Shown: positions 37,947 through 47,010, counted from the stretch's first letter. The stretch is 64,000 bases of DNA from Streptomyces sp. NBC_00250 (GCF_036192275.1 NZ_CP108088.1:1178001-1242000); one strand, 5' to 3'. A program made the numbers and translations. The notes: a model not told the origin generated them from the sequence alone.

Positions 37947-38654
37947 GTGCGCCTGCACACGACCACTTGGGGTTCGGGTGACCGGATCGCCCTGCTCGTC
38001 CACGGCCTCATGGCCGACCACCGCACCTGGCGGCGGGTCGGCCCGGCGCTCGCGGACCGCGGCTACCGGGTGGTCGCGGTGGACCTGCGGGGGCACGGGG
38101 CCAGCGGGCGGGCCGCGGGGCCCGGGGAGTACCGGCCGGAGGACTACGCCGACGATCTCGTCGAGACCCTCCCGGCCGGAGCGGAGCTGGCCGTCGGGCA
38201 CTCGCTCGGCGGGCTGGTCCTGGCCCTCGCCCTCGAACGCCTGAAGCCGGCCCGCGCGGTCTACTCCGACCCGGCCTGGCACCTGAGGGCGGGGCCCGCC
38301 GGATATCGCGCCGAGGCCTTCGTCCGGGGCACGACGATGACCCGGGAGCAGATCCGCGGCTTCAACCCGGACTGGTCGGACGAGGACCTCGACACCGAGA
38401 TGGCGTCGGTACGGGGCTGGGACGAGCGGTCCGCGTACGGTCTGCAGGACTTCGTGGGGGCCGATCTGTGGCCCGCCCGTGCCACCGTCCCCTCGCTGAT
38501 CGTCAAGGCCGACCCGAGCACGCTGGTCTGGCCCGAGGACGCCCGGATGCTGGCGGGCCGCGGATTCACGGTCCGTTCGGTGGCGAAGGCGGGTCACACG
38601 ATCCACCGGGACGACTTCGACGGGTTCATGTCCACGCTGGACGACTGGATCTGA
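37947..38654 (+). CDS. alpha/beta hydrolase
   Basis: The 235-residue protein has LLVHGLMADHRTW (oxyanion loop), VDLRGHGAS, the nucleophile elbow in VGHSLGGLVLAL, and the catalytic His in AKAGHTIHRDDF. No signal peptide is present. It follows the MFS gene by 42 bp on the same strand behind a GAGAGG site, so co-transcription under LacI is plausible. The substrate is unknown (ester or lactone). Confidence 0.85.
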   Translation: MRLHTTTWGSGDRIALLVHGLMADHRTWRRVGPALADRGYRVVAVDLRGHGASGRAAGPGEYRPEDYADDLVETLPAGAELAVGHSLGGLVLALALERLKPARAVYSDPAWHLRAGPAGYRAEAFVRGTTMTREQIRGFNPDWSDEDLDTEMASVRGWDERSAYGLQDFVGADLWPARATVPSLIVKADPSTLVWPEDARMLAGRGFTVRSVAKAGHTIHRDDFDGFMSTLDDWI

Positions 38655-38668
38655 CGTACCGTTCAGGC

Positions 38669-38899
38669 ATGGACGACGCGTCGATGGACTCCTCGATGGT
38701 GGGACTGCTCGGCCGGGTGACCGGCACGATCGGGCCCGGTCTCGTCGGTGAGGTGATCGTCCGGATCCGGGGCGGTGCCGAGCACTTCCTCGCCCATCCG
38801 GCCTCCCCGAAGGAGCGGATCGACGTCGGAACGGTGGTGATGGTCATGGAACATCTCCCTCCACGCACCGTCTATGTCACAGCCGCGTACGACAGTTGA
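38669..38899 (+). CDS. short NfeD-like protein
   Basis: The 76-residue protein has the OB-fold pattern of the NfeD C-terminal domain: LGRVTGTIGPGLVGEVIVRI, then a pair of strands ending VGTVVMVMEHLPPRTVYVTAAY. It lacks the transmembrane and protease parts of full NfeD. NfeD proteins partner flotillin-like SPFH proteins, and a flotillin gene starts 84 bp downstream, which supports the call. Confidence 0.75.
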   Translation: MDDASMDSSMVGLLGRVTGTIGPGLVGEVIVRIRGGAEHFLAHPASPKERIDVGTVVMVMEHLPPRTVYVTAAYDS

Positions 38900-38982
38900 C
38901 GCAACGGTTGAGTGGCGCCCGTCACAGGCGCACACTCCCTTCACCGGATCCGCACCGGCTCCGGTGAAGGGGGACCTTGTCC

Positions 38983-40398
38983 ATGGGCATCGGCATTCTC
39001 GCGGGCGTCGTCGTCGGCGCCTTCGCCGTTCTCATCGCTGTCTTCAAGATGATGTGGCGCGTCGCGGAACCCAACGAGGCGCTGATCATCTCCGGTTCCA
39101 ACCACAAGAACGAGGGTCTCGGCGCGGGGATGGGGTTCCGCATCGTGACCGGCCGCGGCACGCTCGTACTGCCGGGTGTGCAGGCGGTCCGCAAGCTCTC
39201 GCTCGACCTCAACGAGACGCAGCTGTCCGTCGAGTGCGTCACCCACCAGGGCATTCCGCTCAAGGTCCGCGGTGTGGTGATCTTCAAGGTCGGTGACGAC
39301 TTCGTGTCGATCGCCAACGCCGCCCGCCGCTTCCTCGATCAGCAGAAGCTGATGAGCGAGCGGGTGCACATCGTCTTCGCCGGTCATCTCCGTGCCATCG
39401 TCGGCGGGTTGACCGTGGAGGACATGATCCGTGACCGGGAGAAGCTGACCGGGCAGGCGCGTTCGGCCTGTGGCACGGAGATGGAGAAGCTCGGTCTGAT
39501 CGTCGACTCGCTGCAGATCCACGAGATCGAGGACCCGACCGGGTACATCAAGAACCTGGCCGCCCCGCACGCCGCCGCCGTCCAGCGGGACGCGCGGATC
39601 GCGCAGGCCGAGGCGAACCGCCGGGCGACCGAGGCCGAGCAGCAGGCCGCGGCGCGCATGTCGGAGGCGACCCGCGACAGCGAGATCCTCCAGGCGGGCT
39701 ACCAGGCCGAGCGGGACCAGGCCTCCGCGAAGGCCCGGCAGGCCGGTCCGCTGGCCGAGGCGGCCTCGCGCCAGGAGGTCGTCGTCCAGGAGACCCGGGT
39801 CGCCGAGCTGGAGGGACACCGCAAGGAGCAGCAGCTCCAGGCGGAGGTCCGCAAGCCGGCGGACGCGATGGCGTACGAGACCCGGACACTGGCCGCTGCC
39901 GAGCGTGACGCCCGGATCTCGGCGGCCGAGGCCGACGCGAAGGAGACCGAGCTGGCGAGCGCGGCCAAGGCCACCGCGACCCGGCTCACCGGTGAGGCGG
40001 AGGCGGCGGCGCAGCACGCCAAGGGGCTCGCGGTCGCCGAGGCGACCCGGGCGAAGGGTCTGGCGGAGGCCGAGTCGATCAAGGCCCGTGCGGCGGCGCT
40101 CGCGGAGAACCAGGAGGCCGTGGTCGCCCAGCAGCTGGCCGAGAAATGGCCGGAGATCGTCTCCGCGGGTGCGTCGGCGTTCGGGAACGTGGACCAGATG
40201 GTGCTGCTCAACGGCGCCGACGGCATGGCGGACGTGTTCGCCAAGGCGCTGACCATGGGCGGGACCGGGCTCGGGCTGGCCCGGCAGCTGCTGTCCACGA
40301 TGAATCCGGGTGCTCAGGAGCGGCTGGGCACCGGGGTGCCTCCGGCGCCCCGGGCATCGGAGGAGAGCGTTCGGATCACCGTCGGCGACGAGGAGTAG
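38983..40398 (+). CDS. flotillin-like SPFH/band 7 protein
   Basis: The 471-residue protein has an N-terminal membrane segment (GILAGVVVGAFAVLIAVFKM), then an SPFH domain (EPNEALIISGSN through TGYIKNLAAP). A long Ala/Glu-rich coiled coil (about residues 200-370) follows with flotillin AE repeats, ending in a helical tail. Flotillins organise membrane microdomains. An in-frame TTG two codons earlier (38977) has better spacing to GGGGG and may be the true start. It forms a unit with the NfeD-like gene, and a strong hairpin follows it. Confidence 0.92.
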   Translation: MGIGILAGVVVGAFAVLIAVFKMMWRVAEPNEALIISGSNHKNEGLGAGMGFRIVTGRGTLVLPGVQAVRKLSLDLNETQLSVECVTHQGIPLKVRGVVIFKVGDDFVSIANAARRFLDQQKLMSERVHIVFAGHLRAIVGGLTVEDMIRDREKLTGQARSACGTEMEKLGLIVDSLQIHEIEDPTGYIKNLAAPHAAAVQRDARIAQAEANRRATEAEQQAAARMSEATRDSEILQAGYQAERDQASAKARQAGPLAEAASRQEVVVQETRVAELEGHRKEQQLQAEVRKPADAMAYETRTLAAAERDARISAAEADAKETELASAAKATATRLTGEAEAAAQHAKGLAVAEATRAKGLAEAESIKARAAALAENQEAVVAQQLAEKWPEIVSAGASAFGNVDQMVLLNGADGMADVFAKALTMGGTGLGLARQLLSTMNPGAQERLGTGVPPAPRASEESVRITVGDEE

Positions 40399-40424
40399 AC
40401 GGGTAGCGCGAGCGAGGGGTACGG

Positions 40425-40459
40425 CCGGGGCCCGGCGCCGTCATGGCGCCGGGCCCCGG
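40425..40459 (+). terminator. terminator hairpin after flotillin
   Basis: CCGGGGCCCGGCGCC (40425-40439) pairs perfectly with GGCGCCGGGCCCCGG (40445-40459) around GTCAT, 26 bases after the flotillin stop. Confidence 0.8.
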
Positions 40460-40576
40460 CCTCGTACCCCCGTCGGCTCCCCGCCTCGCTCCGTGCTCCG
40501 CCGGGCCGCCACGCTCGGGCTCGGTTCTGCTGGGCCCGGCTCGGTTCGCCTCGGCTCGATTCTGTTCGGCTCTGCC

Positions 40577-40747
40577 TCAGTTGTGGCCGAACTTCCGTTC
40601 CTTGCGGTGCGACGCGTGCTCCACGAGGGGCATCGACGTCTCGCTCTTGGGAGCCGCCGAGCTCTGTTCCTTCGTGGCTGCCTCGGTGCGGTGTTCATGG
40701 CCGCCGGTACGGGCTCCCCGGTTCGTCCGGGTCTGTTTCTTGCCCAC
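40577..40747 (-). CDS. small basic hypothetical protein, 56 residues
   Basis: A GTG at 40747 with GGGAGG seven bases upstream opens a frame reading MGKKQTRTNRGARTGGHEHR and ending VEHASHRKERKFGHN. The protein is Lys/Arg/His-rich, without hydrophobic segments, and unlikely to fold alone. The ribosome binding site and lack of any other use for the 425-bp gap support it. I do not recognise the family; a nucleic-acid or metal-binding role would be a guess. Confidence 0.6.
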   Translation of the reverse strand: MGKKQTRTNRGARTGGHEHRTEAATKEQSSAAPKSETSMPLVEHASHRKERKFGHN

Positions 40748-40824
40748 GATCGTGCCTCCCGTGACGGGTGTCGGACTGTGGTCCGTATCCCCTCAGCCTG
40801 GCACGGGGGTGCGGGCACCGCATG

Positions 40825-41658
40825 TCAGACGGCGGTCGGCCCGACGACCCGGGCGAAGGCGGTCAGCGTCGGCGTGCCCGGGGCGCGGTCGAGTACGGCG
40901 AAGACGATCTCCTCGAAGTGGCCGGCGAAGCGGCCGTCCCCGGTGAGCAGCGCCTTGAACGCTCCGGCGACCTGCTCGGGGTCGTTCTGGAAGACCCCGC
41001 AGCCCCAGGCGCCCAGCACGAGTCGTCGGTAGCCGGCCGCGGCGGCCGTCTCCAGGACCCGCTCGGCGCGGGAGGCGAGGGCGGCCGGCAGGCGGCCGGT
41101 GTGCTCGGGGGTGCGGCGGCGGACGACACCGGCGTTGGGTGCGGGCGAGGTGAGGAAGCCGACGGTGAAGGGCTCGGCGAGGAGGACGCCCCGGTCGTCG
41201 CGGAAGACGGGGACGCGGGGCGAGTGGATGACCCGGTCGGTGTAGAAGACGTCCCGGTCCTCGCGGTGGTGGGCGTAGTAGTCGGGGGCGCGGAGCAGGG
41301 TGGCGTGGAGGGCGGAGGAGCGACAGAGCGCCTCCTCCTGGGCCTGGGCGCCGTTGAGGTAGCCGCCGCCGGGGTTGCGGGCGGAGGCGAAGTTCAGGAC
41401 GGCCACGGGGCGGGTCGCGTCGGCGGCGGTCATGCGCCGGGCCGCGGCGAGGCTGCTCTCGCCGGTGACGTCGAGGGTGGGCGTCCGGTCGGTGTCGGGG
41501 GTGACGGTGACGGGTTCGGGGCCGTGGAGGCGCGTTCCGGCCAGGGCGGCGGTCAGGTCGTCGGCGACGGAGACGGTCCGGCCGTCGGGTGCCTGGTAGT
41601 GGCCTGCGGCAACGATCTCCTCGGTCTGCCGCGCGATCGCGCGCAGTCGTGCACTCAT
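40825..41658 (-). CDS. TIGR02452-family macrodomain-like protein
   Basis: The 277-residue protein shows LNFASARNPGGGYLNGA with AQEEALCRSSALH and, near the end, VLGAWGCGVFQNDPEQVA. These are the ADP-ribose-binding loops of the microbial TIGR02452/DUF2263 proteins, related to poly(ADP-ribose) glycohydrolase and macrodomains. It probably binds or removes ADP-ribose. The ATG at 41658 begins the family-typical MSARLRAIARQTEEIV. It is divergent from egtA. Confidence 0.85.
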   Translation of the reverse strand: MSARLRAIARQTEEIVAAGHYQAPDGRTVSVADDLTAALAGTRLHGPEPVTVTPDTDRTPTLDVTGESSLAAARRMTAADATRPVAVLNFASARNPGGGYLNGAQAQEEALCRSSALHATLLRAPDYYAHHREDRDVFYTDRVIHSPRVPVFRDDRGVLLAEPFTVGFLTSPAPNAGVVRRRTPEHTGRLPAALASRAERVLETAAAAGYRRLVLGAWGCGVFQNDPEQVAGAFKALLTGDGRFAGHFEEIVFAVLDRAPGTPTLTAFARVVGPTAV

Positions 41659-41911
41659 GACCTCAGGATGATCGTTTCGTCCCGGTCGGGACAACAGGAT
41701 TTCCCGGGACGCGGGCGGGACTCCCGGGATTCGCCGACGGCCTTCCGGGGACGGCGTGGGAGCGGGCAGTTTCGGCCGGGCGGGGGCACACGGGGCGCGT
41801 TCGGCCGGTCCGGGGCGCTCTTGCACGCCGCTCGGAGGTGGCTTTAGGTGGAAGCAGCAACTCCCCGGAACCCGGCCCCGACGACCGGCCCGACTACCAG
41901 GAGGTGTACGG

Positions 41912-43171
41912 ATGTCGTCCAGCGGCATACCGCGCGGCGGCCCCGCTCTCACCGAGGCGGAGGCAGAGGACCTGCTGCGATGTATCTGCTTCAAGACCGG
42001 CCCGCCCCGCACCGTGGGGGTGGAGCTGGAATGGCTCGTGCACGAGCTGCGTGACCCCCGGCTCCCCGTCCGCCCTCCGCGGCTCGCGGCGGCCCTCGAC
42101 ACCGTGCGGTCGCTGCCGCTGGTGTCGGCCCTGACGTTCGAACCCGGCGGGCAGCTGGAGCTCAGCTCGCGCCCCGCCGGATCGCTCATGGAATGTCTCG
42201 ACTCCGTCGCCGCCGACCTCCGTGCGGTGCGGTCGGCGCTCGGACCGCTCGGCCTCACCCTCAGCGGATACGGGGTGGACCCCTGGCACGCGCCGCGCGG
42301 CCGGGTGCTCCACGAGCCGCGGTACGACGCCATGGAGGCCGCGCTCGACCGCACGGGCCCGGCCGGCCGGGCGATGATGTGCGACTCGGCCTCGGTGCAG
42401 ATCTGTCTCGACGCCGGTCACGAGGAGCCGGGGCCGCTCGGCTACCACCGGCGCTGGCGGCTCGCCCATCTCCTGGGCGCGGTACTGGTGGCCGTCTTCG
42501 CCAACTCCCCGCTGCACGGCGGCCGTCGTACCGGCTGGCGCTCGACGCGGCAGGCACTGTGGACGGACCTCGACCCCCGGCGGGCCCTCGCGCCTTCGCC
42601 GGACGGGGACCCGCGCGCGGAGTACACGGCGCACGTCCTGGACACCCCGGTGATGTGCGTACGGGCCGACGAGGGGCCGTGGGACGTGCCGGAGGAGCTG
42701 ACCTTCCGCGACTGGCTGCGCACGGGTCTGCCCCGGCCTGCCGACGCCGACGACCTGCGCTATCACATGACGACGCTCTTCCCGCCGGTGCGGCCGCGCG
42801 GCCATCTGGAGCTGCGGATGGTCGACGCGCAGCCGGGCTCGGACGGCTGGATGGTGCCGGTGGCCGTGACGACGGCGGTGTTCGACGACCCGGAGGCGGC
42901 GGAGACCGTGTACCGGGCGATGAAGCCGCTCGCGGAACGGGCGGGTCTCGCCCCCGCCCCGCGCAATCCGCTCTGGCTCGCGGCCGCACGTGACGGGCTC
43001 ACCGACCCCGAGCTCCACTCCGCGGCCCTCGCGGTGTTCGCCACGGCGATGGAGGCGCTGCCCCGGATCGGGGCGAGCGAGGAGGTACGGCGGGCGGTCG
43101 CCGCATTCCACGAGCGGTACGTGATCCCCGGGAGCTGCCCGGCCGACGACCTGGAGGTGGTGACGTCATGA
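41912..43171 (+). CDS. egtA: EgtA, glutamate-cysteine ligase of ergothioneine biosynthesis
   Basis: The 419-residue enzyme makes gamma-glutamylcysteine for EgtB. It has the GCS2-type start of the active site in VGVELEWLVHELRDP, then the conserved blocks FEPGGQLELSS, PRYDAMEAAL, MMCDSASVQICLD, ANSPLHGGR and LELRMVDAQP. AGGAGG lies seven bases before the ATG. The stop overlaps the egtB start (ATGA), and all four egt genes are coupled. Some in-frame upstream sequence could extend it but without similarity. Confidence 0.93.
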   Translation: MSSSGIPRGGPALTEAEAEDLLRCICFKTGPPRTVGVELEWLVHELRDPRLPVRPPRLAAALDTVRSLPLVSALTFEPGGQLELSSRPAGSLMECLDSVAADLRAVRSALGPLGLTLSGYGVDPWHAPRGRVLHEPRYDAMEAALDRTGPAGRAMMCDSASVQICLDAGHEEPGPLGYHRRWRLAHLLGAVLVAVFANSPLHGGRRTGWRSTRQALWTDLDPRRALAPSPDGDPRAEYTAHVLDTPVMCVRADEGPWDVPEELTFRDWLRTGLPRPADADDLRYHMTTLFPPVRPRGHLELRMVDAQPGSDGWMVPVAVTTAVFDDPEAAETVYRAMKPLAERAGLAPAPRNPLWLAAARDGLTDPELHSAALAVFATAMEALPRIGASEEVRRAVAAFHERYVIPGSCPADDLEVVTS

Positions 43172-44493
43172 CGGAGACCCGGACGGAACTCGGCCCCGAG
43201 GCCCTGCGCCGGAAGGCTCTGGAGGCCCTCACCGCCGCGCGGGCCCGAACGGCGCTGCTCACCTCGTGCGTCGAGGACGGCGAACTCACCGCCCAGCACT
43301 CCCCTTTGATGTCGCCGCTGGTCTGGGACCTGGCGCACATCGGGAACCAGGAGGAGCTGTGGCTCTGGCGGGCCGTCGCGGGGAAGGACGCGCTGCGACC
43401 CGAGATCGACTCGCTCTACGACGCCTTCGAGCATCCCCGGGCCACCCGCCCGTCGCTGCCGCTGCTCGCGCCGGGCGAGGCCCGGACCTACGCGGCGGAC
43501 GTGCGGCTGCGGGTCCTCGACGTGCTGGAGCATGCCGAGTTCGACGGACGGCCGCTGCTCCACGCCGGCTTCGCCTTCGGTCTGGTCGCCCAGCACGAAC
43601 AGCAGCACGACGAGACGATGCTGATCACCCATCAGCTGCGGAAGGGTCCCGCCGCGCTCACCGCTCCCCCGCCGCCACCCCTGCGGAGCGGCCCGTTGCC
43701 CGCCGAAGTCCTGGTCCCCGGCGGCCCGTTCACCATGGGGACCTCGGACGAGCCGTGGGCCCTGGACAACGAGCGTCCGGCACACACCCGGGTCGTGCCC
43801 GCCTTCCACATCGACACCGTTCCGGTCACCAACGGGGCCTATCTGGCCTTCATGGCCGACGGCGGCTACACAGATCCGCGCTGGTGGCGGCCCGAGGGCT
43901 GGGCGCAGATCAGGGAGCACGGCATCGCGGCACCGCTGTTCTGGCGCCGGGACGGCGGCCAGTGGCTGCGCCGCCGGTTCGGGGTGACGGAGCCGGTGCC
44001 CGAGGACGAGCCGGTCCTGCACGTGAGCTGGTACGAGGCGGACGCCTACGCGCGCTGGGCGGGCCGGCGGCTGCCCACCGAGGCGGAGTGGGAGAAGGCC
44101 GCCCGGTACGACCCGGACTCGGGGCGCTCGCGCCGCTATCCGTGGGGTGACGCCGATCCGGGTCCCGAGCATGCCAACCTCGGGCAGCGCCACCTGCGTC
44201 CGGCGGCCGCGGGCAGCTATCCGGAGGGCGCCTCGCCGCTCGGCGTACGGCAGTTGATCGGTGACGTGTGGGAGTGGACGGCCAGCGACTTCCTGCCGTA
44301 CCCGGGGTTCACCGTCTTCCCGTACAAGGAGTACTCGGAGGTCTTCTTCGGGCCCGACCACAAGGTGCTGCGCGGCGGCTCCTTCGCCGTCGACCCGGTG
44401 GCCTGCCGGGGCACCTTCCGCAACTGGGACCTGCCGGTGCGGCGCCAGATCTTCGCCGGCTTCCGTACCGCCCGGAACGCGGAGCTCGACTGA
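43168..44493 (+). CDS. egtB: EgtB, iron-dependent ergothioneine sulfoxide synthase
   Basis: The 441-residue enzyme couples gamma-glutamylcysteine to hercynine with O2. The N-terminal DinB-like domain carries the iron-binding His triad: His57 in WDLAHIGNQEE and His143/His147 in QHEQQHDETM. The C-terminal FGE-like domain runs from GGPFTMGTSDEPWALDNERP to FAGFRTARNAELD, with DVWEWTASDFLPY, and lacks the paired Cys of true FGEs. Overlap with egtA (ATGA) and with egtC (1 bp) shows tight coupling. Confidence 0.95.
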   Translation: MTETRTELGPEALRRKALEALTAARARTALLTSCVEDGELTAQHSPLMSPLVWDLAHIGNQEELWLWRAVAGKDALRPEIDSLYDAFEHPRATRPSLPLLAPGEARTYAADVRLRVLDVLEHAEFDGRPLLHAGFAFGLVAQHEQQHDETMLITHQLRKGPAALTAPPPPPLRSGPLPAEVLVPGGPFTMGTSDEPWALDNERPAHTRVVPAFHIDTVPVTNGAYLAFMADGGYTDPRWWRPEGWAQIREHGIAAPLFWRRDGGQWLRRRFGVTEPVPEDEPVLHVSWYEADAYARWAGRRLPTEAEWEKAARYDPDSGRSRRYPWGDADPGPEHANLGQRHLRPAAAGSYPEGASPLGVRQLIGDVWEWTASDFLPYPGFTVFPYKEYSEVFFGPDHKVLRGGSFAVDPVACRGTFRNWDLPVRRQIFAGFRTARNAELD

Positions 44494-45245
44494 TGTGCCG
44501 TCATATCGCCTATGTGGGCGAGCCGGTGGCGCTCGGAGAGCTGATCGTCCAGCCGGAGCACGCTCTGCTGCGCCAGTCCTGGGAGCCCCGTACACAGACC
44601 AGCGGTGTGGTGAACGCCGACGGTTTCGGGGTGGGTTGGTACGCCGAGGGCGATCCGGCGCCGGCCCGGTACCGGCGCTCCGGCCCCATCTGGGGCGACC
44701 TCTCCTTCGCGGACCTCGCGCGGGTGGTGCGCTCCGGGGCGCTGCTCGCGGCGGTCCGGGGGGCGACGCTGCCGGGCGCCGACGGGGAGGCCGCGGCCGC
44801 GCCGTTCGCCGCCGGGCCCTGGCTGTTCAGCCACAACGGCGCCGTCAAGGGCTGGCCGGGCTCGCTCACGCCGCTCGCCGCGACCCTCCCGGCCGGCGAG
44901 CTGCTCGGCCTTGAGGCCCGTACCGACTCGGCACTGCTCTGGGCGCTCGTCCTGCACCGGCTGCGGGCCGGTGACGCGCCGGGCCCCGCCCTGGCCGACA
45001 CGGTGCGGGAGGTCGCCGAGGCGGCCCCCGGCTCCGGCCTCAACCTGCTGCTCACCGACGGGGCGCTGATCGCCGCGACCGCCTGGGAGAACAGCCTCTG
45101 GTACCTGACGGGCCCCGACCGGGTGGTCGTGGCCTCCGAACCGTACGACGGCGATCCGCGCTGGCAGGAGGTCCCCGAGCGCACGCTCGTGACCGCCACC
45201 CGCGCCGACGTCACCCTCACCCCGCTCAAGGAGCCCTCCGCGTGA
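44493..45245 (+). CDS. egtC: EgtC, gamma-glutamyl hercynylcysteine sulfoxide amidohydrolase
   Basis: The 250-residue class II glutamine amidotransferase-like hydrolase starts MCRHIAYVGEP with the catalytic Cys2, exposed after removal of Met1. It contains SGVVNADGFGVGWY, LFSHNGAVKGWPG and ARTDSALLWALVL. It removes the gamma-glutamyl group from the EgtB product. The ATG overlaps the egtB stop by one base and the stop overlaps the egtD GTG by four. Confidence 0.94.
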   Translation: MCRHIAYVGEPVALGELIVQPEHALLRQSWEPRTQTSGVVNADGFGVGWYAEGDPAPARYRRSGPIWGDLSFADLARVVRSGALLAAVRGATLPGADGEAAAAPFAAGPWLFSHNGAVKGWPGSLTPLAATLPAGELLGLEARTDSALLWALVLHRLRAGDAPGPALADTVREVAEAAPGSGLNLLLTDGALIAATAWENSLWYLTGPDRVVVASEPYDGDPRWQEVPERTLVTATRADVTLTPLKEPSA

Positions 45246-46207
45246 GCCCGTTCCAGCTGACCCGTACCCTCGCCCCGGACGCCGCCGGCGCCGATCTGCG
45301 CGCCGACGTCCTCCACGGGCTTCACCGCTCTCCCAAGGAGCTGCCCCCGAAGTGGTTCTACGACGCCCGGGGAAGCGAGCTGTTCGAGGAGATCACCCGG
45401 CTGCCCGAGTACTACCCGACGCGCGCCGAGCGGGCGATCCTGAAGGAACGGGCGCCGGAGATCGCCGCCGCCTCCGGGGCCAGGACCCTGGTGGAGCTGG
45501 GCTCCGGCTCCTCCGAGAAGACCCGGTTCCTGATCGACGCGCTGCTCCCCGGCCTGGACGCCTATGTGCCCGTCGACGTGAGCGAGTCCGCGCTGACCGG
45601 GGCGGCCGAGTCGCTGCTCGCCGAGCGCCCCGGTCTGCACGTGCACGCGCTCGTGGCCGACTTCACCCGGGGACTCGCGCTGCCCGGGACGCCGGGGCCG
45701 CGTCTGGTGGCCTTCCTCGGCGGCACCATCGGCAATCTGCTGCCCGACGAGCGGCGGATCTTCCTCCGCTCCGTACGGGCGATGCTCGCGCCGGGCGACG
45801 CGCTGCTGCTCGGCACGGACCTGGTGAAGGACGAGGCGACCTTGGTGGCCGCCTACGACGACTCGGCCGGGGTGACGGCCGCCTTCAACAAGAACGTGCT
45901 CGCGGTGATCGACCGGGAGCTCGGCGGGGACTTCGATCCGGACGCCTTCGACCACGTGGCGGTGTGGGACCGCGAGCGGGAGTGGATCGAGATGCGGCTG
46001 CGGGCCCGCCGCGCGCTGACCGTGAAGATCCCCGAGCTGGATCTCGTGGTGCCCTTCGCGGCGGGCGAGGAGATGCGGACGGAGGTGTCCGCGAAGTTCC
46101 GTCAGGCCGGCGTACGGGTCGAGCTCGCGGAGGCGGAGCTCGACCTGGACCGCTGGTGGACCGACAGCGAGGGCAGGTTCGCGCTGTCCCTCGCGACGGC
46201 CCGCTGA
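45242..46207 (+). CDS. egtD: EgtD, histidine N-alpha-trimethyltransferase
   Basis: The 321-residue SAM-dependent enzyme converts histidine to hercynine. It has LPPKWFYDARGSELFEEIT, LPEYYPTRAE, the SAM motif LVELGSGSSEKTR, VPVDVSESAL and FLGGTIGNL, and the histidine-binding FNKNVL and EEMRTEVSAKF. It starts at a GTG overlapping egtC. No egtE (the PLP lyase) follows, so the last step must be encoded elsewhere, as is common. Its last 106 bp overlap the convergent acyltransferase gene. Confidence 0.96.
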   Translation: MSPFQLTRTLAPDAAGADLRADVLHGLHRSPKELPPKWFYDARGSELFEEITRLPEYYPTRAERAILKERAPEIAAASGARTLVELGSGSSEKTRFLIDALLPGLDAYVPVDVSESALTGAAESLLAERPGLHVHALVADFTRGLALPGTPGPRLVAFLGGTIGNLLPDERRIFLRSVRAMLAPGDALLLGTDLVKDEATLVAAYDDSAGVTAAFNKNVLAVIDRELGGDFDPDAFDHVAVWDREREWIEMRLRARRALTVKIPELDLVVPFAAGEEMRTEVSAKFRQAGVRVELAEAELDLDRWWTDSEGRFALSLATAR

Positions 46208-47010
46208 GCGGCGGCCGCCAGGGCCCGGCGGTCCGGGTACAGGGCGCCGGGAAGGGGCTCCCGGAGCCGGACGACGGCGGTGAGCCGGCGGGTGGAGACG
46301 ACCCGCCACAGGGATGAGCCGAGCGGATCGTCCCCGACGTACGCGGCGGCGTCCGTGGGCCGGTAGTCGATCCGTACCGGCTGCACGGCGCAGCCGGCGT
46401 CGAGGGCGGCCTGGAACGCGGCCGGGCGGAACCGGCCGCGTTCCCGCCCGCACCAGGTCGAGCCCTCGGGGAAGACGACCACCCGGCCGCCGCCCGCGAG
46501 CACCCCGGCCATCGTCCGCACGGTGCCGGGCAGGGCCCTCAGGCCGTCCCGGTCGATGAAGAGGGTGCCGCCGAGGGCGGCGAGCGTGCCGAGGACGGGC
46601 CAGCGGCGCACCTCCGACTTGGCGACCATCCGGCCGGGCAGGGCGGCCGCGATCAGCGGTATGTCGAGCCAGGAGACGTGGTTGGCGACGACGAGGAGCG
46701 GGCCGCCGGCCGGGGCGGCCGCTCCCTCGTACCGGACGTGGACGCCGAAGGCGCGGACCACCGCCCGCATCCAGGAGCGGACGAGGGCGAGCCGGGTGGC
46801 GGCCGGGAGGAGGCCGGAGGCGGGGGCGAGCAGGAGGCCGAGGAGGACGGTGCCGAGTCCGGCGACCAGCCGGACCACGGCCCGGACGGACCCGGCCGGG
46901 TCCGCCTCGGCGCCGCACCGACGGTGGGCGGACTCGGGGTGGGTGGCGCAGTGGCCCGGGGTGCAGGGCGCCGTGGGGAGCCACGGCGAGGGGGCCGTGG
47001 TCCCGTTCAC
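46102..47010 (-). CDS. PlsC-type 1-acyl acyltransferase, OlsA-like
   Basis: The 302-residue protein has a hydrophobic segment (LVAGLGTVLLGLLLAPASG) and the PlsC motifs NHVSWLD (H-x4-D), FIDRDGL, FPEGSTWCGRERG and VQPVRIDY. Its start overlaps the stop of the OlsB-like gene, so they form a pair. The likely reaction is O-acylation of lyso-ornithine lipid; lysophosphatidate acylation is an alternative. The C-terminal Ser/Arg-rich 30 residues are the antisense of egtD and look non-conserved. Confidence 0.8.
   Translation of the reverse strand: MNGTTAPSPWLPTAPCTPGHCATHPESAHRRCGAEADPAGSVRAVVRLVAGLGTVLLGLLLAPASGLLPAATRLALVRSWMRAVVRAFGVHVRYEGAAAPAGGPLLVVANHVSWLDIPLIAAALPGRMVAKSEVRRWPVLGTLAALGGTLFIDRDGLRALPGTVRTMAGVLAGGGRVVVFPEGSTWCGRERGRFRPAAFQAALDAGCAVQPVRIDYRPTDAAAYVGDDPLGSSLWRVVSTRRLTAVVRLREPLPGALYPDRRALAAAAQRAVARDSANLPSLSVHQRSRSSSASASSTRTPA

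Noticed and set aside
41912..46207. Search for egtE within the ergothioneine locus
   Set aside because: The gene after egtD is a convergent acyltransferase and no PLP-enzyme motif was found nearby.
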